64,000 nucleotides of DNA from Pseudoxanthomonas sp. PXM03. GTDB taxonomy: Bacteria > Pseudomonadota > Gammaproteobacteria > Xanthomonadales > Xanthomonadaceae. The translations under genes were made by a program, and so were the position numbers. Under the pieces are notes generated by a model that was not told where the DNA came from, ran no database searches, and saw only the letters and a program-made list of their open reading frames with translations. The DNA is taken from assembly GCF_014852005.1 (NCBI RefSeq), contig NZ_JACVAU010000001.1, positions 332,001 to 396,000 on the forward strand, written 5' to 3'. Shown piece by piece: positions 60,462 through 64,000 of the stretch (position 1 is its first letter; every line of letters starts with the position of its first letter).

Positions 60462-63400
60462 ATGAAAGGCACGCCACACGTACGCATCCGCAATTCTCTA
60501 TCCACCGCCATCGCCGTCGCGCTGGCCACCGCCGTACTGCCGGGCATCGCGCTCGCGCAACAGGCGACGGCGGAGCAGGGTGGTTCCGCCGCCACGGACC
60601 TGGACAAGGTCACCGTCACCGGCTACCGCTACTCGATCGAGCAGAGCCTGGACCAGAAGCGCAACGCGAACGCCATCGTCGAGGTGATCACTGCCGAGGA
60701 TGTCGGCAAGTTCCCCGACAAGAACGTGGCCGACGCGCTGCAGCGCGTGCCGGGCGTCATCGTCAGCCGCGACGGCGGCGAGGGCAAGAACGTCAGCGTC
60801 CGTGGCCTGTCTTCGGAGCTGGTCCTGACCCAATTGAACGGCAACTACATCGCCAGCGCCGAATCCAATGGCGACCCCACCCGTTCGTTCAACTACACCC
60901 TGCTGCCGTCGAACATGCTGGGCAGTGCCGAGCTGTTCAAGACGCCGGAAGCGCGCATCGACGAAGGCGGCATCGGCGGCACCGTGATCCTGCACACCCG
61001 CCGTCCGCTGGAACTGGAGCCGAATTCCGGCTTCGCTTCCATCGAAGGCACCTGGGCCGACACCACCAAGAAGACCGACGGACAGTTCTCCGGTTCGTAT
61101 TCCTGGCACGACAAGGATGACCGGTTCGGCGTCTTTGTCGGTTACACACAGCAGAAGCGCACCACGCGCACGATGGGCGCCAGCACCGAGGGCTGGCAGT
61201 GGTACGGCCGCGACGAAGGCGGCACCGCCGTCGACGTCAATGGACAGCCCTCCGACTTCAACTCGAACTGGTGGGGCGGCACGGGTTTCTGGGACCAGAA
61301 CGGCAACTATTACACCGGCTTCATGATGCCGACCTCGGTCAACCTCAACGTCAAGGAGGAGGAGCGCGAGCGCAAGGGCGGCCAGCTGACCTTGCAGTTC
61401 AAACCCACCGACAACCTGACCCTGACGGCGAACTACTTCCGCTTCGACCTGTCGCAGAATTCGCAGACCAATACGCTCAAGGTTCCGGAATGGAACATCG
61501 CGCGTTACTTCGGTGACGGCAACTGGCGGGGTGGCCGTCTGCTCGACGGGCTGAGCTTCGATCCGAGCGGCACCATCGTTACCGGTGCGGATTACAGCCT
61601 GCATCCGGGCAAGACGTATTACTGCAGCGAGGACGAGGCGGCCGCCGCCGGCATGGCGCCGGGCGGCTGGGGTTCGGACGACTGCACCGTGCCGACACCG
61701 CAGATCACCGGCAGCTACAACATCGAGAAGTCGCTGTCACAGACCGTCGATTTCGGCGGCGAGTGGCGCGGTGAGAAGCTGGACATCAGCTTCAAGGGCG
61801 GCCGCACGTGGGCCGAGGGTGGTCCGGAACTGCAGTTCGCGGTGCCGCTCAAGCCGCGCCGCCAGAACGCGGACGGCAGCTGGACGAACGGCAACTTCGC
61901 CAGTTCGTGGAATCTGACCGGCACGCCGACGATGACGTTCTCGCCGGAACTGATGCAGAACCTTCAGAACGGCATCCTGCAGGTCGACCTCGGCTCGACC
62001 GGCTCATCCTGGACCAGGAACGACACCGAGCAGAAGTATGCGCAGGCCGACGGCACGTGGCACTTCGACGGCGACTTCTTCGAATCGCTCCAGTTCGGCG
62101 TCAAGGGCCGCGACGGCGGCATCCATCGCAGCACCGGCAACAGCTACTGGGTGTGCCCGGGCACCGACCCGAGCGACTACAACAATCGCTACTGGAACGG
62201 CCGCTGCAACGATGTCGCCACCCAGTTCTCGCCGAGTTTCCTGCGTTCTCTGGGCAACCTGGCCGGCGGCATCGACGCCAGCGCTTACCCGGCGATCAAC
62301 TATCCGGCATACATCGCCTATCTGAACAGCACATACGGTCCGATGCTGACCCGCGAGGAAGACAACTTCGTCTACAACGTCGACGAGAAGATCTACTCGA
62401 CCTATCTGCAGGCCAACTTCCGCACCGATCGCCTGCGCGGCAATGTCGGCGTACGCATCGCGCGCACCAAGCAGCATGCCGATTCCACGGACAAGGTCAC
62501 TTCGTACAACGATTACTTCTTCGATGGTGCCGATGGCAATCCTCTGGCATGCCAACAAGGCGCTGCGGCACCCACTGGTGCGCCAGCCGACACGTACTGC
62601 GGCACCGAAGGGTACTGGAGGCTTTCGGACAGCCAGCAACGAGCCGAATCGTTCGTCGTCAGCGCTCTGGACCGCAACTACACCGATGTGCTGCCGAGCT
62701 TCAACCTCGCCTACGACCTGACCGAAAACCTGGTGTTGCGTGCAGCAGCGTCCAAGGTCATCTCGCGCCCGAGCTACAGCGACATCGCCGCTCCCGGCAG
62801 TCTTGAGTACTTCAGCCCCGAGTATGTGGCCGATCGGCGCTTGACGGGTGGCGCGGGCGAGCAGGGTTGGTACGGTTCTGGCAGCAACAAGAATCTGGAA
62901 CCCTACAAGGCGACCCAGTTCGACCTGGGCCTGGAATGGTACTTCCAGCCGGGTTCGGTCGCCGGCGTGGGCCTGTTCCGCAAGAACGTCAAGAACTTCG
63001 CGGTGGGCGTGATCAACGACGTGGACATGATCGTCGACGGCCAGACCGTCACGGTGCAGAACTACAGCACCCAGGCCGGCGGTCGCGATGCGGTTTCGCA
63101 GGGCGTTGAACTGTATGCGCAGCATACGCTGGATTTCGGCCTCGGCTTCCAGTTCAACTACACCTACAACGACGCCAGCGAGGCGGCCGTGACCCTCGAA
63201 GACGGCACCGAACTCGGCAAGACTTCGATGCCAGGCAGTGCCAAGAACCAGACCAACTTCACCGTATTCTACGAAGCGCAGAAGCTGTTGTTGCGTGCCT
63301 CGTACAACCGGCGTGGCGAAGTGGTGCAGGGTCTGGTCAATGGTCTGAACGTCTACGAAGAGCCGTACTATCAGATCGACCTGAATGCGGCCTACAACAT

Positions 63401-63548
63401 CACGCCCGCCCTCAGCATCAGCGCATCGGTGCTGAACCTGACCGAGGAAGAGACGCGCTCGCACTTGGGCAACGACACCAAGGATCGCTTCTACACCAAT
63501 GGTTATGCTGGCCGCGTCGCCTACCTGGGCCTGACCTACAAGTTCTGA
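60462..63548 (+). CDS. TonB-dependent receptor for oligosaccharide uptake
   Basis: A 1028-residue outer-membrane receptor. A long signal peptide ('AIAVALATAVLPGIALA') is followed by 'TDLDKVTVTGYRYSIEQSLD', containing the TonB box and the start of the plug. The plug has 'VADALQRVPGVIVSRDGGEG' and 'NVSVRGLSSELVLTQLNG', and a 22-strand barrel ends in 'GRVAYLGLTYKF' with the terminal Phe. Receptors of this CUT-locus type import glycans in Xanthomonadaceae. Position between GH92 genes and two operator dyads points to uptake of high-mannose glycans or glycopeptides. GGGAGAGGG precedes the ATG. Confidence 0.95.
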   Translation: MKGTPHVRIRNSLSTAIAVALATAVLPGIALAQQATAEQGGSAATDLDKVTVTGYRYSIEQSLDQKRNANAIVEVITAEDVGKFPDKNVADALQRVPGVIVSRDGGEGKNVSVRGLSSELVLTQLNGNYIASAESNGDPTRSFNYTLLPSNMLGSAELFKTPEARIDEGGIGGTVILHTRRPLELEPNSGFASIEGTWADTTKKTDGQFSGSYSWHDKDDRFGVFVGYTQQKRTTRTMGASTEGWQWYGRDEGGTAVDVNGQPSDFNSNWWGGTGFWDQNGNYYTGFMMPTSVNLNVKEEERERKGGQLTLQFKPTDNLTLTANYFRFDLSQNSQTNTLKVPEWNIARYFGDGNWRGGRLLDGLSFDPSGTIVTGADYSLHPGKTYYCSEDEAAAAGMAPGGWGSDDCTVPTPQITGSYNIEKSLSQTVDFGGEWRGEKLDISFKGGRTWAEGGPELQFAVPLKPRRQNADGSWTNGNFASSWNLTGTPTMTFSPELMQNLQNGILQVDLGSTGSSWTRNDTEQKYAQADGTWHFDGDFFESLQFGVKGRDGGIHRSTGNSYWVCPGTDPSDYNNRYWNGRCNDVATQFSPSFLRSLGNLAGGIDASAYPAINYPAYIAYLNSTYGPMLTREEDNFVYNVDEKIYSTYLQANFRTDRLRGNVGVRIARTKQHADSTDKVTSYNDYFFDGADGNPLACQQGAAAPTGAPADTYCGTEGYWRLSDSQQRAESFVVSALDRNYTDVLPSFNLAYDLTENLVLRAAASKVISRPSYSDIAAPGSLEYFSPEYVADRRLTGGAGEQGWYGSGSNKNLEPYKATQFDLGLEWYFQPGSVAGVGLFRKNVKNFAVGVINDVDMIVDGQTVTVQNYSTQAGGRDAVSQGVELYAQHTLDFGLGFQFNYTYNDASEAAVTLEDGTELGKTSMPGSAKNQTNFTVFYEAQKLLLRASYNRRGEVVQGLVNGLNVYEEPYYQIDLNAAYNITPALSISASVLNLTEEETRSHLGNDTKDRFYTNGYAGRVAYLGLTYKF

Positions 63549-63769
63549 GGACGTGTCCCCTGTTCGCCCCTTGCCTTCTCTCCCGCCTGGCGACAGGCGG
63601 CTTGGGGCCGACGGCCCGGCTACGGCCGGGCCACTTTTCCATTCATCGTGGCGGGCATGGACGCCGCCACATCCGGTGAGACCTGCACGATGTCAGCTCC
63701 CGTCGACGTCGTGCAGATGCTGTTTCTCGCCTGTGCCACCCTTGCTGACCCACGACGACCAGTGAACGC
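63549..63769. other. Gap between receptor and third GH92 gene
   Basis: Besides the terminator no gene or copy of the CG-centred operator is seen in these 221 bases, so the third GH92 gene may be read from the receptor promoter by read-through or from an unrecognised promoter. Confidence 0.45.
63613..63638 (+). terminator. Rho-independent terminator of the receptor gene
   Basis: GGCCCGGC and GCCGGGCC form an 8-bp stem with a TACG tetraloop, followed by ACTTTT. It lies 65 bases after the receptor stop. Confidence 0.8.
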
Positions 63770-64000
63770 ATGAAAGACATGACGATCAACGCGATATTCC
63801 GCTCGCTGTTCCTGCTCCTGGCAACGACCACATGGGCGGCCGAAGCGGCGCCGCGAAGCCTGGCCGAAGAGGTCAACACCTTCATCGGCAGCAAGGACGA
63901 CGGCAACACGTTTCCGGGGGCGTCCGCGCCTTTCGGCCAGATCCAGGTCAGCCCGATCGGTTCGCACTACTCGGGTTGGCGCTACGACGACCCGCAGATC
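63770..64000 (+). CDS. GH92 family alpha-mannosidase, 5' part
   Basis: The first 77 residues run to the window end without a stop. A signal peptide ('AIFRSLFLLLATTTWAAEA') is followed by 'LAEEVNTFIGSKDDGNTFPG' and 'ASAPFGQIQVSPIGSHYSGW', the invariant N-terminal sequence of GH92 proteins. Its 'SPIGSHYSGWRYDDP' differs from the 'SPDTRIQPRKDGYGWAAG' of the GH92 at 50064, so it is a separate subgroup. It extends the alpha-mannosidase set to three and shows that the locus continues to the right. An ATG at 63779 is an alternative start. Confidence 0.88.
   Translation, partial: MKDMTINAIFRSLFLLLATTTWAAEAAPRSLAEEVNTFIGSKDDGNTFPGASAPFGQIQVSPIGSHYSGWRYDDPQI

Overview
The window looks like chromosomal DNA of a Xanthomonadaceae-type gammaproteobacterium (Pseudoxanthomonas, Stenotrophomonas, Lysobacter or Xanthomonas-like). 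The reasons are high GC with GC-rich third positions, a Xanthomonas-style N-glycan utilisation locus built around a TonB-dependent receptor, Reg_prop sensor kinases paired with NarL-type regulators, and protein sequences that read like that family. Gene names rest on motif recognition only; no database search was run.

Region 1 (about 1-17.3 kb) is an accessory island with visibly lower GC than the 18-26 kb stretch. It holds three SDR oxidoreductases, two DoxX proteins, four SnoaL-like proteins, a pirin, an isochorismatase-type hydrolase, WrbA, an NADPH:quinone-type reductase, a CMD-family protein and an F420-reductase-like protein. LysR and AraC regulators and a Reg_prop histidine kinase/NarL regulator pair accompany them. 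The set suggests handling of quinones, electrophiles or an aromatic compound. A tyrosine recombinase split by a 7-bp tandem repeat lies at the right edge.

Region 2 (17.4-26.8 kb) is high-GC and envelope-related, all on the minus strand: LpxO-like hydroxylase, OmpR regulator, sensor kinase and MipA/OmpV porin-like protein, then MlaA and an RND adaptor/permease pair.

Region 3 (27-46.9 kb) is mixed. It contains a secreted unknown protein bracketed by a dispersed palindrome, an NmrA/DUF1857 pair with a divergent LysR, an alanine-zipper lipoprotein, an L,D-transpeptidase that seems to start at ATT, and VOC and monooxygenase proteins. It also has a degenerate alpha/beta hydrolase joined to a NarL regulator facing a second Reg_prop kinase, a TetR regulator, a GMC oxidoreductase, and an SDR/NTF2 pair with a divergent LysR.

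Region 4 (46.9-64 kb) is a locus for high-mannose N-glycan or glycopeptide use. It starts with an IS30 remnant, then glucokinase, glycosylasparaginase and CutC (overlapping operon). A minus-strand GH92 alpha-mannosidase follows. Divergent from it is an overlapping operon of GH2 beta-mannosidase, mannose-isomerase-like AGE protein and a large GH92. A TonB-dependent receptor and the start of a third GH92 complete it. Five copies of a CG-centred palindrome (best form TTTGGATCGATCCAAA) lie upstream of glk, the GH92/GH2 divergent pair and the receptor gene. This indicates one LacI-type regulon whose regulator lies outside the window.
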